Origin: MR-S7 sp000400995
GTDB lineage: Bacteria > Pseudomonadota > Gammaproteobacteria > Burkholderiales > Burkholderiaceae_C
DNA: 64,000 nucleotides
Direction: 5' to 3'
NCBI RefSeq assembly: GCF_045291395.1
Contig: NZ_CP152342.1
Location: forward strand, 2,666,001 to 2,730,000
Position numbers and translations under genes: made by a program. Shown here in pieces: positions 44,986-54,126 of the stretch (its first letter is position 1; each line of letters begins with the position of its first letter). The notes beneath the pieces are model-generated. The model searched no databases. It saw only the letters and a program-made list of their open reading frames with translations, and had not been told where the DNA came from.

Positions 44986-46713
44986 TCAGCCCTGGCGGCG
45001 GCGCAGACCCAGCGGGGCCATGGCGGCCAGTGCGGCGCTGGTCAGCAGCAGACCCCATTCGCCCAGGGTGGGAATTGCGGCCACGCCAGCAGGCGCGCTC
45101 AGCGTGACCGTGGCAGAAGTCTCCACACAGTTGCCCGGCGCCGCCGTCTCGCACAGCCGGTAGGGCAGCACATAGGTGCCCGGCGGCGTGCCGGGCGCCA
45201 CGGACACGCCACCGCCCGGCGTCAGCATGAACGCGGCCGGCCAGCCCAGGGGCGTGATGCCGGTGTTGCCCGTGGTGGCACTGCCGCCGCCGAGCGTGTC
45301 GTTGCCGCGCAGGCTGGCGATCACCTCGCCCGACGCACCGGGCGGCACTATGGCGGCGTCGGGCGTGGCCGTGATCGGGTTCACGGCGCCGTTCACTACC
45401 GAGACGGTGAGCTTGGCGTTCTTGCAGTTGGTGGTGCTGCCCTTCTCGCACAGGCGGTAGCTCAGGTCGTAGTTGCCCACTGCGGCGACGGCCGGGTCCA
45501 CCGTGGCCACGCCGGTGGCCGGGTCAAGCGTGATACCCGGGGGCCACACGCCCTGGGGACTCACGTCGGTGTTGGCGGGCGTGGCGGCGCTGCCGTCGAA
45601 ACTGTCGTTGGCCAACAGATCGACGGCGGCCGTCGTGCCGGTCTTCGACACGGCGACGGCGTTGTCGGAGGGCGCGATGGGCTTGGCCGCCGTGGGCGTG
45701 ACCACCACCTGCACCTTCGCGGGCGAGCAGCTGGCCGGCGTGGTGCGCGTGTCGCACAGTTCGTAGTCCATGTCGTAGGTGGCGGCGACCACGCCGGGCG
45801 CCACTGTCACGGCGCCGGTAGCCGGGTCCAGCGCGATGCCCGGCGGCCACGTGCCGGTAGCCGCCACGGTGGCGTTGGCCATGCCGCCATCCACGTAGTC
45901 GTTGCCGCGCACGTTGGCGATGGCCGTGCCGCCCACTCCCGCCTGCACTTGGCCCGCGTCATTGCTGGTGGTGAGCATCAGCTTGACGTAGACCTCGCCC
46001 GAGTTGTCCATGAAACAGCGGTACGGGCCGCTGACGGCGTAGGAGTCGGTGAAGCCGAAGAACATGCGCGTGGCGCCCGCAGGCACGAGGAAGCTCTGGC
46101 GCTGCTCGGCGTTCGTCTCGGAAACGCCGCCGACCACTCCCGCGCCTTTGCGGTCGGAAAGCGTCCCGTCGCCCATGAAGAAAGCGTCGCCCAGCGCATA
46201 GGCAGGACTGGCGGCGTTCATGGTGGCGGCCGTAAAGGTCTGCATGGGCTTGGCGGTTCCCGTCGCCACAGGCTCGCCGCCGTCGAGGAATGCAGCACCC
46301 AGGATGCCCAGGCGGCCGGCGAATGTCAGCCCGTTGAAGGCGCCTGTGGGGTCGGTGACGTTGCCGGGATAACCGGTCGTTGTGCCGTCGGGCGATGAGT
46401 AGGGCCCGCCGGGCGCAGGCGCCGCGCCGCTGTAGGCCACGCCTTCCGTGGAGGTCGCCCGCAACTGCATGGCATGGATGCCGGGGCTAAGGGCCAGATG
46501 GGGTGGCAGCTTGCCGTCGCTGCGATAGCCTGCACCCGAACCGCTGTATTGGCAGCTATTGGTGTGAGGCGTGACCGCGCGGCCCGCGAAGAAAAGGTTG
46601 CTCTTGGTATCGACCGTGAGCTCCAGCGACGTGACCTGCGCCAAGGCGGGCACGCAGACGGTAGCCAGCAGTGCCGCCAGGGCGGGCCTGGACAAAAAAG
46701 AGTGGGTTGGCAT
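44986..46713 (-). CDS. IPTL-CTERM sorted surface protein with tandem Ig-like domains
   Basis: A 575-residue exported protein. Signal peptide 1-25 (ending VPALAQ). The N-terminal region (about 26-270) is unrecognised; it contains YAVSGPYRCFMDNSGEVYVK, which suggests a lectin/PEP-CTERM-like sandwich. Three Ig-like modules of about 90 residues follow, each with a GNDxxDGG or ANDSFDGS core and a GIALDPATGAVTVAPGVVAA-like strand. The C-terminus VAAIPTLGEWGLLLTSAALA followed by MAPLGLRRRQG is a textbook IPTL-CTERM signal. It lies 173 nt downstream of the kinase operon on the same strand; GAGGAA precedes the ATG. Confidence 0.9.
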   Translation of the reverse strand: MPTHSFLSRPALAALLATVCVPALAQVTSLELTVDTKSNLFFAGRAVTPHTNSCQYSGSGAGYRSDGKLPPHLALSPGIHAMQLRATSTEGVAYSGAAPAPGGPYSSPDGTTTGYPGNVTDPTGAFNGLTFAGRLGILGAAFLDGGEPVATGTAKPMQTFTAATMNAASPAYALGDAFFMGDGTLSDRKGAGVVGGVSETNAEQRQSFLVPAGATRMFFGFTDSYAVSGPYRCFMDNSGEVYVKLMLTTSNDAGQVQAGVGGTAIANVRGNDYVDGGMANATVAATGTWPPGIALDPATGAVTVAPGVVAATYDMDYELCDTRTTPASCSPAKVQVVVTPTAAKPIAPSDNAVAVSKTGTTAAVDLLANDSFDGSAATPANTDVSPQGVWPPGITLDPATGVATVDPAVAAVGNYDLSYRLCEKGSTTNCKNAKLTVSVVNGAVNPITATPDAAIVPPGASGEVIASLRGNDTLGGGSATTGNTGITPLGWPAAFMLTPGGGVSVAPGTPPGTYVLPYRLCETAAPGNCVETSATVTLSAPAGVAAIPTLGEWGLLLTSAALAAMAPLGLRRRQG

Positions 46714-46860
46714 GGATTCCTCGGAATGGCGGCCCGGCAAGAGGCCGGTGGGTTCGCATCTGCACTCGGCAGATGGGCAGACCGGAGCCTTGTACCCAAG
46801 AAGCGCCACCCGCGCCATGAACGAAGTCTCACAATTTCCGTCAATGACGGAACTGCCCTC

Positions 46861-46890
46861 AACGGCTGCCAACCAAGCGCAAGCAGCTAT
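46861..46890 (+). repeat. Partial palindromic repeat at the end of the first kinase gene
   Basis: CAAGCGCAAGCAGCTATTGC is the right half of the repeat. On the minus strand it provides the TAG stop of the kinase gene. Confidence 0.6.
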
Positions 46891-48770
46891 TGCTTCAATA
46901 GCAACACCACGCTCACCACCGTGGCGCCAGGACACGACTCCACCGTGAACGCGGCGCCCATGCGCTCGGCGCGCGCGGCCATGCTGCGCATGCCCACGGA
47001 CTGGCCCGCGCGCTGCACGGCCTGCACGTCGAAGCCCACGCCGTCGTCCTCCACGCGCACCGCGAACATGCCGGGCAAAGGCTGGGCGCATTCCACGCAC
47101 ACGCGGCGGGCCTGGCTGTGCTTGATGATGTTGGACAGCGCCTCTTCCACCAGCCGCGTGAGCAGCAGGCACTGCAGCGCGCTGGGGCGCCCGCCCTCCT
47201 CCAGCGTGCCCTGCCACTGCGTGGCGATGCGCCATTCGGACGGCACCTCCATCTCATCGAGGATGCGCGTGAAGCGGTGGCGCAGCGGCGCGGCCCACTG
47301 CACGGGAGTTTCCGGCACGGCAGCGCCGGCGCTCGACCCGTGGTCGATCACCTGGCGCAGGTCGTCGCGCAGGGTCTTGAGCAGCGACAGCGTGCGCTCG
47401 TTGGACAGCGGCTCGCGCGCCTGCTCCAGCAGTGCCATGCCGCGCACCAGGCTCGCGCCCAGGCCGTCGTGCAGGTCGTGCGCAAGCTGCATGCGTTCCT
47501 GCAGCTTGGCGTTCTCCAGCGCACGGGTGTGCTCGCGCGCCGATGCCTGCGCCAGCTCGGCCCGCGCGCGGGCCACGCCCTCTTCCAGGGCCCGGCTGAA
47601 GCGCTCCACCTTGCGCATCTGCTGCGCCAGCTGCCCGCCCAACAGCAGCATCACCAGCGCGATGACCAGCAGGCCCGAAAGCGCCGCCCAGTTGCGCGCC
47701 ACCTCCCAGCCGTCCAGCACCGAGAACAGATCGTTCAGCGCCACCAGCACGAACACCAGCCAGCACAGCGCCAGCAGCCGATGCGACACGCGGCGCCCGC
47801 TGGCCCGCGGCCGCCAGGCATGCCACTGGAACTGCACGCAGTTGGCCAGGAACACCGCCATCGCCCCCTGCCATACCGCGCCGAACCAGGGCCCCGCCGC
47901 CGCGCGCGGCGCCAGCACCGCCGCGCCCGCGCCCAGCGCCGCCAGCGCCCACAGCACGCGCTCCACGCGCGGCAGCCGCTGCCCGCCGAAGCGGAAGGTG
48001 AACAGGCACGCGCACAGCACGTAGCAGACCAGCGCCACCAGGCTGAAGCGCCCGCGCGCCAGCGAATCGGGCCAGGGCCACTGCGTTTCGGCGAGGAAGG
48101 TGGTGAGGTAGGCCAGCCACGCCAGCGCCATGAGCCCGAACCAGCCATAGGCGCCGCCCCCGCGCGCATTGCGGCGCAGCGCCCACACCAGCAGGAACAG
48201 CGCGCCCGCCATGGCGCACAGCACGGCGTTGATGAAATACACGGTGCGCTGGCGCCACAGGCTCTGCGCATGCTGCCCGGCCACCATGTCCGCATCGCCG
48301 ATGCGCACCGCGCCCAGGCCGGGCGAGAGGGCCGACGGCCCCACGGCACGGACCCACACCGTGTTCACGCCGGGATGCAGGCCGGACGCGGGCAACAGCC
48401 ACCAGCGCGGCACGTTCCAGCTGCGCGAGAGAGGTTCGGCCAGCGAGGCGTCGCGCCACAGCAGGTCGCCGTTGCTGAACACCTCGCCGGCCACGCTGAC
48501 GCCGTCGATGCCCAGCGCGACAGGCGCGTCGCCGGCACACCCGCGCTCCCAGTCGATGCGGTACCAGACCGCGCCGCCATGGTTCGGCCAGCGGCGCGTC
48601 CACACTTCGGGCAGCGTCACGCTTTCCCAGCCCTGCGCGGGCCGGCCGGCCTCGCCCTCGGCCTTCGCCGCCTGCACCGCGAGGATGCGCGGGGCACAGG
48701 CGTCCGGCGCATCCGCCCAGGCCGGCCGCGCTGCCAGCAGCATCCACGCGAGCAGCAGCCACAGCCTCAT
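46887..48770 (-). CDS. 7TM sensor histidine kinase (HisKA_3), paralogue 1
   Basis: A 627-residue membrane kinase. A signal peptide (1-19) precedes an extracytoplasmic jelly-roll domain (about 25-165). Seven helices follow (about 175-380), a 7TMR-DISM-like layout. Then come a coiled segment (about 380-425) and HisKA_3 with phospho-acceptor His434 in AHDLHDGLGASLVRG. The HATPase domain shows EEALSNIIKHS and VEDDGVGFD. It is strongly similar to the next gene upstream (e.g. DASLAEPLSRSWN in both). It overlaps that gene by 4 nt (ATGA), so the two kinases are translationally coupled. Confidence 0.93.
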   Translation of the reverse strand: MRLWLLLAWMLLAARPAWADAPDACAPRILAVQAAKAEGEAGRPAQGWESVTLPEVWTRRWPNHGGAVWYRIDWERGCAGDAPVALGIDGVSVAGEVFSNGDLLWRDASLAEPLSRSWNVPRWWLLPASGLHPGVNTVWVRAVGPSALSPGLGAVRIGDADMVAGQHAQSLWRQRTVYFINAVLCAMAGALFLLVWALRRNARGGGAYGWFGLMALAWLAYLTTFLAETQWPWPDSLARGRFSLVALVCYVLCACLFTFRFGGQRLPRVERVLWALAALGAGAAVLAPRAAAGPWFGAVWQGAMAVFLANCVQFQWHAWRPRASGRRVSHRLLALCWLVFVLVALNDLFSVLDGWEVARNWAALSGLLVIALVMLLLGGQLAQQMRKVERFSRALEEGVARARAELAQASAREHTRALENAKLQERMQLAHDLHDGLGASLVRGMALLEQAREPLSNERTLSLLKTLRDDLRQVIDHGSSAGAAVPETPVQWAAPLRHRFTRILDEMEVPSEWRIATQWQGTLEEGGRPSALQCLLLTRLVEEALSNIIKHSQARRVCVECAQPLPGMFAVRVEDDGVGFDVQAVQRAGQSVGMRSMAARAERMGAAFTVESCPGATVVSVVLLLKQ

Positions 48771-50665
48771 GCCGCCGTCCTTGCCGCCTCGGGCAGCAGC
48801 AGGACCACGCTCACCGCCGTGCCGCCCAGCCCCGACTCCACCTTGAACGTGGCGCCCATGCGCTCGGCGCGCGCGGCCATGCTGCGCATGCCCACGGACA
48901 GGCCCGCGCACTGCACGGCCTGCACGTCGAAGCCCACGCCGTCGTCCTCCACGCGCACCGCGAACACGCCGGGCAGGGGCTGGGCGCACTCCACGCGCAC
49001 CTGCAGCGCCTGGCTGTGCTTGATGATGTTGGACAGGGCTTCCTCCACGAGCCGCGTCAGCCCCAGGCACTGCAGCGCGCTGGGCCGCTCGCCGCCCTCG
49101 CGCCACCGCGGGGCGATGCGCCATTCGCTGGCCACGCCCATCTCGTCGAGGATGCGCGTGAAGCGGTGGCGCAGCGGCGCGGCCCACTGCACGGGCGTGG
49201 CGGGCGCGGCGGCACCCGCACTCGATCCGTGGTCGATCACCTGGCGCAGGTCGTCGCGCAGCACCTTCAGAAGGGACAGCACGCGCGCGTTGGACAGCGG
49301 CTCGCGCGCCTGCTCCAGCAGCGCCATGCCGCGCACCAGGCTGCCGCCCAGGCCGTCGTGCAGGTCGTGCGCGATCTGCATGCGCTCCTGCAGCTTGGCG
49401 TTGTCCAGCGCCTGCGCATGCTCACGCGCCAGGGCCTGCGCCAATTCGGCGCGGGCGTGGGCCACGCTCTCTTCCAGCTCGTGGTTGAAGCGCTCGATGC
49501 GCCGCATGCTGCCCGCCAGCCGCCCGCCCAGCAGCAACGCCATGACCACCGTGGTGACGGGGCCGGCCACCGACGACCAGGACTGCTCCGCGCGCCAATG
49601 CTGCATCACCAGCAGCAGGTCGTGCACGCCCACCACCACGAACACCAGCCAGCACAGCGCCAGCAGCATGTGCTGCACATCACGCCCGCCGGGGCGGGGC
49701 CGCCACGCGTGCCACTGGAACTGCAGGCAGTTGGCGAAGAACACCGCCACGAAGCCCAGCCACGCCGCCAGGAACACCGGCGCCGCCGCGTCCTGCGGCG
49801 CCAGCAGCACGGCCGCCGCGGCCAGCAGGGCCAGCCAGCGCAGCACCCGCTCCAGCCGGGGCAGGTGCTGCCCGCCGAAGCGCCAGGTGAACAGGCAGAA
49901 GCACAGCACGTACAGCACGAAGGCGACGATGTTGAGCCGCGACAGCGCCAGCGTCCCGCCGAACGGCCACGGGCTGGTGGCCAGCAGCGTGAACAGGTAC
50001 ACCGTCCACGCGAGCGACATCAGCGCGTACCAGCCGAACGCGCGCTCCGCCCGGCGCAGGCACCACACCACGCCGAAGAGGCACCCCACCGCCGCCGACA
50101 GCCCGGCCGAGAACACGTACACCGTGCGCTGGCGCCACTGCCGCGCCGCCTGCGCCTGGCCCACCTGCGCCGCCGGGCCGATGCGCACGTGGCCCAGCCC
50201 CGGCGACAGCGCCGCCACGCCCACCACGCGCACCCACACGGTGTTCACTCCCTCGTGCACGCCCGCCGCGGGCAGCAGCCACCAGCGCGGCGTGTTCCAG
50301 CTGCGCGACAGCGGCTCGGCCAGCGAGGCGTCGCGCCACAGCAAGCCGCCGCCCGCGTACACCTCGCCCGCCATGCTCATGCCGTCGATGCCCAGCCCCA
50401 CCGGATCGCCGGAGGGCGCAGCGCCCGCGCATCCGCGCTCCCAGTCGATGCGGTACCACACCGCGCCGCCGTGGCCGGGCCAGCGCTGGGTCCAGACATC
50501 GGGCAGCGTGACGTCTTCCCAGCCTTGCGCGGGCCGCGCGTCATCCACGGCGCGCGCGGCCTGCACGGACAGCACGCGCGGCGCGCAGCCCTCTTGCGCA
50601 CTGGCGGCCAGCACCCTACCGGGCAGGCACAGCGCCAGCACGGCCGCCAACCACAGCCAGCGCAT
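48767..50665 (-). CDS. 7TM sensor histidine kinase (HisKA_3), paralogue 2
   Basis: A 632-residue kinase with the same domain order as paralogue 1: signal peptide (1-20), periplasmic jelly-roll (APRVLSVQAARAVDDARPAQ onward), seven helices, and HisKA_3 with the phospho-histidine in AHDLHDGLGGSLVRG. HATPase motifs are EEALSNIIKHS and VEDDGVGFD. Differences between the paralogues lie mainly in the sensor and membrane parts, suggesting different or graded inputs feeding similar outputs. Its ATG overlaps the stop of the upstream response-regulator gene (TGATG). Confidence 0.93.
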   Translation of the reverse strand: MRWLWLAAVLALCLPGRVLAASAQEGCAPRVLSVQAARAVDDARPAQGWEDVTLPDVWTQRWPGHGGAVWYRIDWERGCAGAAPSGDPVGLGIDGMSMAGEVYAGGGLLWRDASLAEPLSRSWNTPRWWLLPAAGVHEGVNTVWVRVVGVAALSPGLGHVRIGPAAQVGQAQAARQWRQRTVYVFSAGLSAAVGCLFGVVWCLRRAERAFGWYALMSLAWTVYLFTLLATSPWPFGGTLALSRLNIVAFVLYVLCFCLFTWRFGGQHLPRLERVLRWLALLAAAAVLLAPQDAAAPVFLAAWLGFVAVFFANCLQFQWHAWRPRPGGRDVQHMLLALCWLVFVVVGVHDLLLVMQHWRAEQSWSSVAGPVTTVVMALLLGGRLAGSMRRIERFNHELEESVAHARAELAQALAREHAQALDNAKLQERMQIAHDLHDGLGGSLVRGMALLEQAREPLSNARVLSLLKVLRDDLRQVIDHGSSAGAAAPATPVQWAAPLRHRFTRILDEMGVASEWRIAPRWREGGERPSALQCLGLTRLVEEALSNIIKHSQALQVRVECAQPLPGVFAVRVEDDGVGFDVQAVQCAGLSVGMRSMAARAERMGATFKVESGLGGTAVSVVLLLPEAARTAA

Positions 50666-51350
50666 CAATCCAGCAGCCCCCGCGCCTGCGCCGTGCGCAC
50701 CGCGCCCACGCGCGTGGACACCGCCAGCTTGCGGTAGATGGCGCGGATCACGCCCTCCACCATGCCGCGCGAGAGCAGCACCTGTTCGGCGATCTCGCGG
50801 TTGGACAGGCCGTCGCCCACCAGGCGCAGGATCTGCCGCTCGCGGCCGTCGAGCGCGGGGCCGCCCTCCGCGTCCGCAGCCTCGCCGGGCGCCACCTGGG
50901 GCAGCTCGCGCAACAGCTGGCGTGCGATGAACGGGTCGATCGGCGCCCCCCGCGCAGCACGCTGCGGATGGACAGCGACACCTCCACGTCGTCGCGCTCC
51001 TTGAGCACGTAGCCCGTGGCCCCTGCGCGCAGCGCGCCCAGGATGGATTCGTGCGTGCCCCAGGCCGAGACGACCAGGATGCCCACGTCCGCATCGCCCG
51101 CGCGGATCTCGCGGATCAGCTCCAGTCCGCTGCCGTCGGGCAGCTGCACGTCCACCAGCGCCAGCCGCGGCGGCTGCGCGGCCAGGCAGGCCCGCGCCTG
51201 CGCCAGCGAGCCCGCGAACACCAGCGAATCGGTGTAGCCCAGGCTGCCCAGGATCGCCTTGATGCGCCGCTGCAGCAGCGGCTCGTCCTCCACCACCAGC
51301 ACCGGCACGGGCAGCGCTCCCTCCTCGGGCAAACGCATGAAATACGTCAT
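50665..51350 (-). CDS. NarL/LuxR-type response regulator 1, apparent -1 frameshift
   Basis: Receiver domain: PVPVLVVEDEPLLQRRIKAI, phospho-acceptor Asp in LALVDVQLPDGSG, Thr/Ser switch in ILVVSAWGT, Lys in YVLKERDDVEV. LuxR HTH: GRERQILRLVGDGLSNREIA with EGVIRAIYRKLAVSTR. The two halves are in different frames; adding one C to the CCCCCC run at 50946-50951 joins LRGG to APIDPFIARQLLREL and gives 228 residues. Response regulator 2 breaks at the identical sequence. It is translationally linked to kinase paralogue 2. Confidence 0.88.
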
Positions 51351-51357
51351 CGCACAC

Positions 51358-52046
51358 TCACCCCAGCCAGCCCCGTGAACGCGCCTCGCGCACCGCGCCC
51401 GTGCGCGAGGACACCGCCAGCTTGCGGTACACGCGCTTGACGTGGCTCTCCACCGTATAGCGCGACAGGAAGAGCTGCTCGGCGATCTCGCGATTGGAGA
51501 GCCCATCGGCCACCAGCCGCAATATCTCGCCCTCGCGCTCGCTCAGCGCCTCCTCCAGCCCCTGCGCACCAGGGCCGGGCGCGGGCTGGGGCGCGGGCAG
51601 CAGCTCCAGGATGCGCCGCGCGATGAACGGGTCGATCGGCGCCCCCCGCGCAGCACGCTGCGGATGGACAGCTGCACCTCCACGTCGTCGCGCTCCTTGA
51701 GCACGTAGCCCGTGGCCCCGGCACGCAGCGCGCCCAGAATCGCGTCCTCCGAACTCCACGCCGACACCACCAGGATGCCCAGCCCCGGGTCCTGCGCACG
51801 CAACTCGCCGATCAGCGTGCGCCCGTTGCCGTCGGGCAGCTGCAGGTCCACCAGCGCCAGCGCCACCGGCTGCTCGGCCAGGCACGCGCGCGCCTCGGCC
51901 AGCGTGGCGGCGAACACCAGCGCATCCGCCGCATAGCCCAGCCCCAGCAGCACGCCGCGCAGGCGCTGCTGCAGCAGCGGCTCGTCCTCCACCACCAGCA
52001 CGGGCGCGGGCAAGGCAGGTTCGGCGGAGGCGGAAGGATCGTTCAT
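51358..52046 (-). CDS. NarL/LuxR-type response regulator 2, apparent -1 frameshift
   Basis: Receiver domain: PAPVLVVEDEPLLQQRLRGV, phospho-acceptor Asp in LALVDLQLPDGNG, switch region ILVVSAWSS. LuxR HTH: SEREGEILRLVADGLSNREI then VESHVKRVYRKLAVSSRTGA. One base is missing in the CCCCCC run at 51642-51647, which separates LRGG from APIDPFIARRILELL; restored length is 229 residues. It is the first gene of the four-gene regulatory operon RR2-RR1-HK2-HK1 and faces the exported-protein operon across a 235-nt gap containing a long inverted repeat. Confidence 0.88.
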
Positions 52047-52111
52047 GGCGCGGCGGCGTAACAGCGGGCAACAGGATGGCGCCATCGTAGGCCACCCCGC
52101 CCCGCGCGCGC

Positions 52112-52167
52112 ATCCCTGAAATTGGTGAATTTGAACGCATGCCCGCAAATTACCCAATTTCAGGGAT
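52112..52167. promoter_or_regulatory. Long inverted repeat between regulator and surface-protein operons
   Basis: Arms ATCCCTGAAATTGGTGAATTTG (52112-52133, minus its last two bases here: ATCCCTGAAATTGGTGAATT) and the near-perfect complement at 52146-52167 (ending CCAATTTCAGGGAT) flank a 12-nt spacer; 20 of 22 positions pair. It sits 66 nt upstream of RR2 and 115 nt upstream of the first surface-protein gene, and is AT-rich in a GC-rich context. It is well placed as a shared operator for the LuxR-type regulators. Confidence 0.65.
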
Positions 52168-52227
52168 GTTGCAAAAAAGTACGGCCATCTACGATTTCTC
52201 ACTACCGCAGGCGATTGGAGGCATTGA

Positions 52228-52272
52228 TGGCATCCAGCGCTTGTCCAGCAAGCGCAAGCAGCTATCAAAAAA
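52228..52272 (+). repeat. Palindromic repeat copy providing a Shine-Dalgarno context
   Basis: GCATCCAGCGCTTG-TCCAG-CAAGCGC then AAGCAGCTATCAAAA is close to the consensus of the whole family. It runs directly into AAGGAG, the ribosome binding site of the GTG at 52282. Confidence 0.85.
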
Positions 52273-52281
52273 GGAGTTTTC

Positions 52282-53080
52282 GTGCCGCCAGTCTACGCCC
52301 TGCCTCGCCACCGCCGCACCGTGCTGCTCTCCCTGGCCCTGCTGTGCCTGGGCGGCACGGCGCGGGCACAGGGCACGCCCCCACCTTGCTGCCGCTGGGC
52401 ATGACGACTGCCACCCTCGCGGGCAACTCCGTGGTGCTGTTCTCCATCGCCGCCGCATTCCCGCCCGCCTCCCAGCAAACCGGCCGCTGCCGTCCCCTGG
52501 CCGGCGGCGCCGCGCTCTCGGGCACCAATCCGCCCGTCGTTGCGCTGGCGCCCGGCACGCCCTACACCTGCGAGCTGGAGTTCAGCCGGGGCGGGCCCAG
52601 CTCCTCGGCGCGGCCACGCCCCCCGTCGTCATCGCGCCGGACGGCCTGTCCGGGCCCGCCCCCACCGCCGCCGACGCAGTGACCGGGCTGCACGCCACCC
52701 CCGCCCCCACCAGCCTGCGCCTAGCATTCACCCCGCCCGCAGCGCCCAGCGCCTCCATCGCGGGCTATGCGGCCGTCTGCATCGACCAGTCCGCCGTCCC
52801 GCCCACCCGCTACGTGGCCGCGCTCGGCGTGGGCAGCCCCCTCACCGTGGGCGGCCTGACGCCCAGCACCGGCTACCAATGCAGCGTGCAGCCCTACAAC
52901 GGCACCGGCATCGCCCCGATGGGCGTCGGCACGCTGTTCACCACCCTGGCCGCGCCCCCGCCCGCTGCGCAGCCCGTGCCCGCACTCTCCGGCTGGGGGC
53001 TGCTGCTTATGCCGCTGGCCTTGCTGGGCGCGCTGGCGGGGCGGCGCGGTCTTCAAGCCAAATTAGCCTCCAGCGCTTGA
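52282..53080 (+). CDS. IPTL-CTERM surface protein with fibronectin III-like domains, two apparent -1 frameshifts
   Basis: Starts at GTG 52282 behind AAGGAG. A signal peptide (VLLSLALLCLGGTARAQG) precedes two sandwich domains: TLAGNSVVLFSIAAAFPPAS, then SLRLAFTPPAAPSASIAGYA with SPLTVGGLTPSTGYQCSVQP, an FnIII pattern. The C-terminus PVPALSGWGLLLMPLALLGA plus LAGRRG is an IPTL-CTERM signal. Frames change at the CCCCC run near 52377-52381 and at CCC near 52597-52599. Restoring one C at each gives 266 residues. The last codons and stop lie in a repeat copy. Confidence 0.82.
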
Positions 53081-53103
53081 TAGTCAAGCGCAAGCAGCTA
53101 TTG
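53057..53103 (+). repeat. Palindromic repeat copy between two IPTL-CTERM genes
   Basis: TAGCCTCCAGCGCTTG-ATAGT-CAAGCGC then AAGCAGCTATTGAA, perfect 7-bp stem. It encodes the end of the upstream protein (LASSA) and its TGA stop, and ends 5 nt before the next ATG. Confidence 0.85.
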
Positions 53104-53107
53104 AATT

Positions 53108-54105
53108 ATGAGCAAAAACACTTCTTTCCCCCTGGGGCCACTGGCCACGCTGGCCGGGCTGGCGCTGGCCTGCTGCGGCACGGCGGCGCAGGCGCAGCCC
53201 GCCCCCACTGAATGGGTGCTGCCCCCGGCGCCAGCGCGCAGCTGGGCGGCGGCACCGCCGCGCTGGGCTGCGCCAGCCTGCGCAGCGGCGGCGCGCTGCA
53301 ACTGGACGGCGGCGCGCTGCTGGGCGCGCGCGACGTGCAACTCCAAGCCGGCGCGCTGCTGGCCGTGGGCGCGGGCCATGTGGAGCTGGCGCAGCAGTGG
53401 TCGGTGGACGCGGCCGCCAGCGTCACCCTGACCACCGGCCGCGTGGAGCGCAAGGACGCCAGCCCCGGCTGCCCGGCCGTGGGCGCCGTGGGCCAGTTGC
53501 TGCCCGGCACGGCACCGCCCCCCGCGCAGCCCGTGGTGATACCCACCCCGCCCGGCGGCGGCGCCAGCCCCGGCACGGCCCAGGTCACCATTGCCGCCGT
53601 GGACGCGGGCGGCGCGGCCGCGGCCCTGCCGCCGGGCTGCACGGTCATGCAACTCGCCATCACCCACGCCATCCCGCCCGGCGCGCCCGCCAACGCCAGC
53701 TTTCCGCTGGGCGCACTGCGCTTTGCCGCCCAGGGCTGCCCCGGCGCCACGCTGCAGGTCAACGTGACCTACCCCTCCAGCCTGGCGGGCCTGGCGCTGC
53801 AAAAGCACGGCCCCTACGACACCGGCACGCCGCAGCCCCAAACCGGCTGGTTCACCCCGCCCAACCTGCAGGTGAACGGCACCACCGTGACCTACACCGT
53901 CACCGACGGCGGCGATGGCGACGGCGACGCGCGCGCAGGCTTCATCGCCGACCCCTTCGCCCCCATGCAGCTGCTGGCCGCGCCCGGCCCCGGCGGGCCT
54001 GCGGCCATCCCCACGCTGAACGAATGGGGGCTGCTGCTGCTCTCGGCCCTGGCCGCGCTGCTGGGCGCGCGCCGCCTGCGCCCCGCCCCGCGCCGTTTCG
54101 ACTGA
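53108..54105 (+). CDS. IPTL-CTERM surface protein, apparent -1 frameshift
   Basis: Signal peptide 1-29 (TLAGLALACCGTAAQAQ). The next part, GASAQLGGGTAALGCASLRS, is in another frame; one more C in CCCCC at 53222-53226 joins TEWVLP to PGASAQ and gives 332 residues. A glycine/alanine-rich beta region (LQLDGGALLGARDVQLQAGA) is followed by a choice-of-anchor-like domain (VTYTVTDGGDGDGDARAGFI). The C-terminus AAIPTLNEWGLLLLSALAAL plus LGARRLR is a canonical IPTL-CTERM signal. No catalytic motif seen. Confidence 0.85.
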
Positions 54106-54126
54106 ACCCTCGCCCCCCAAACCACC

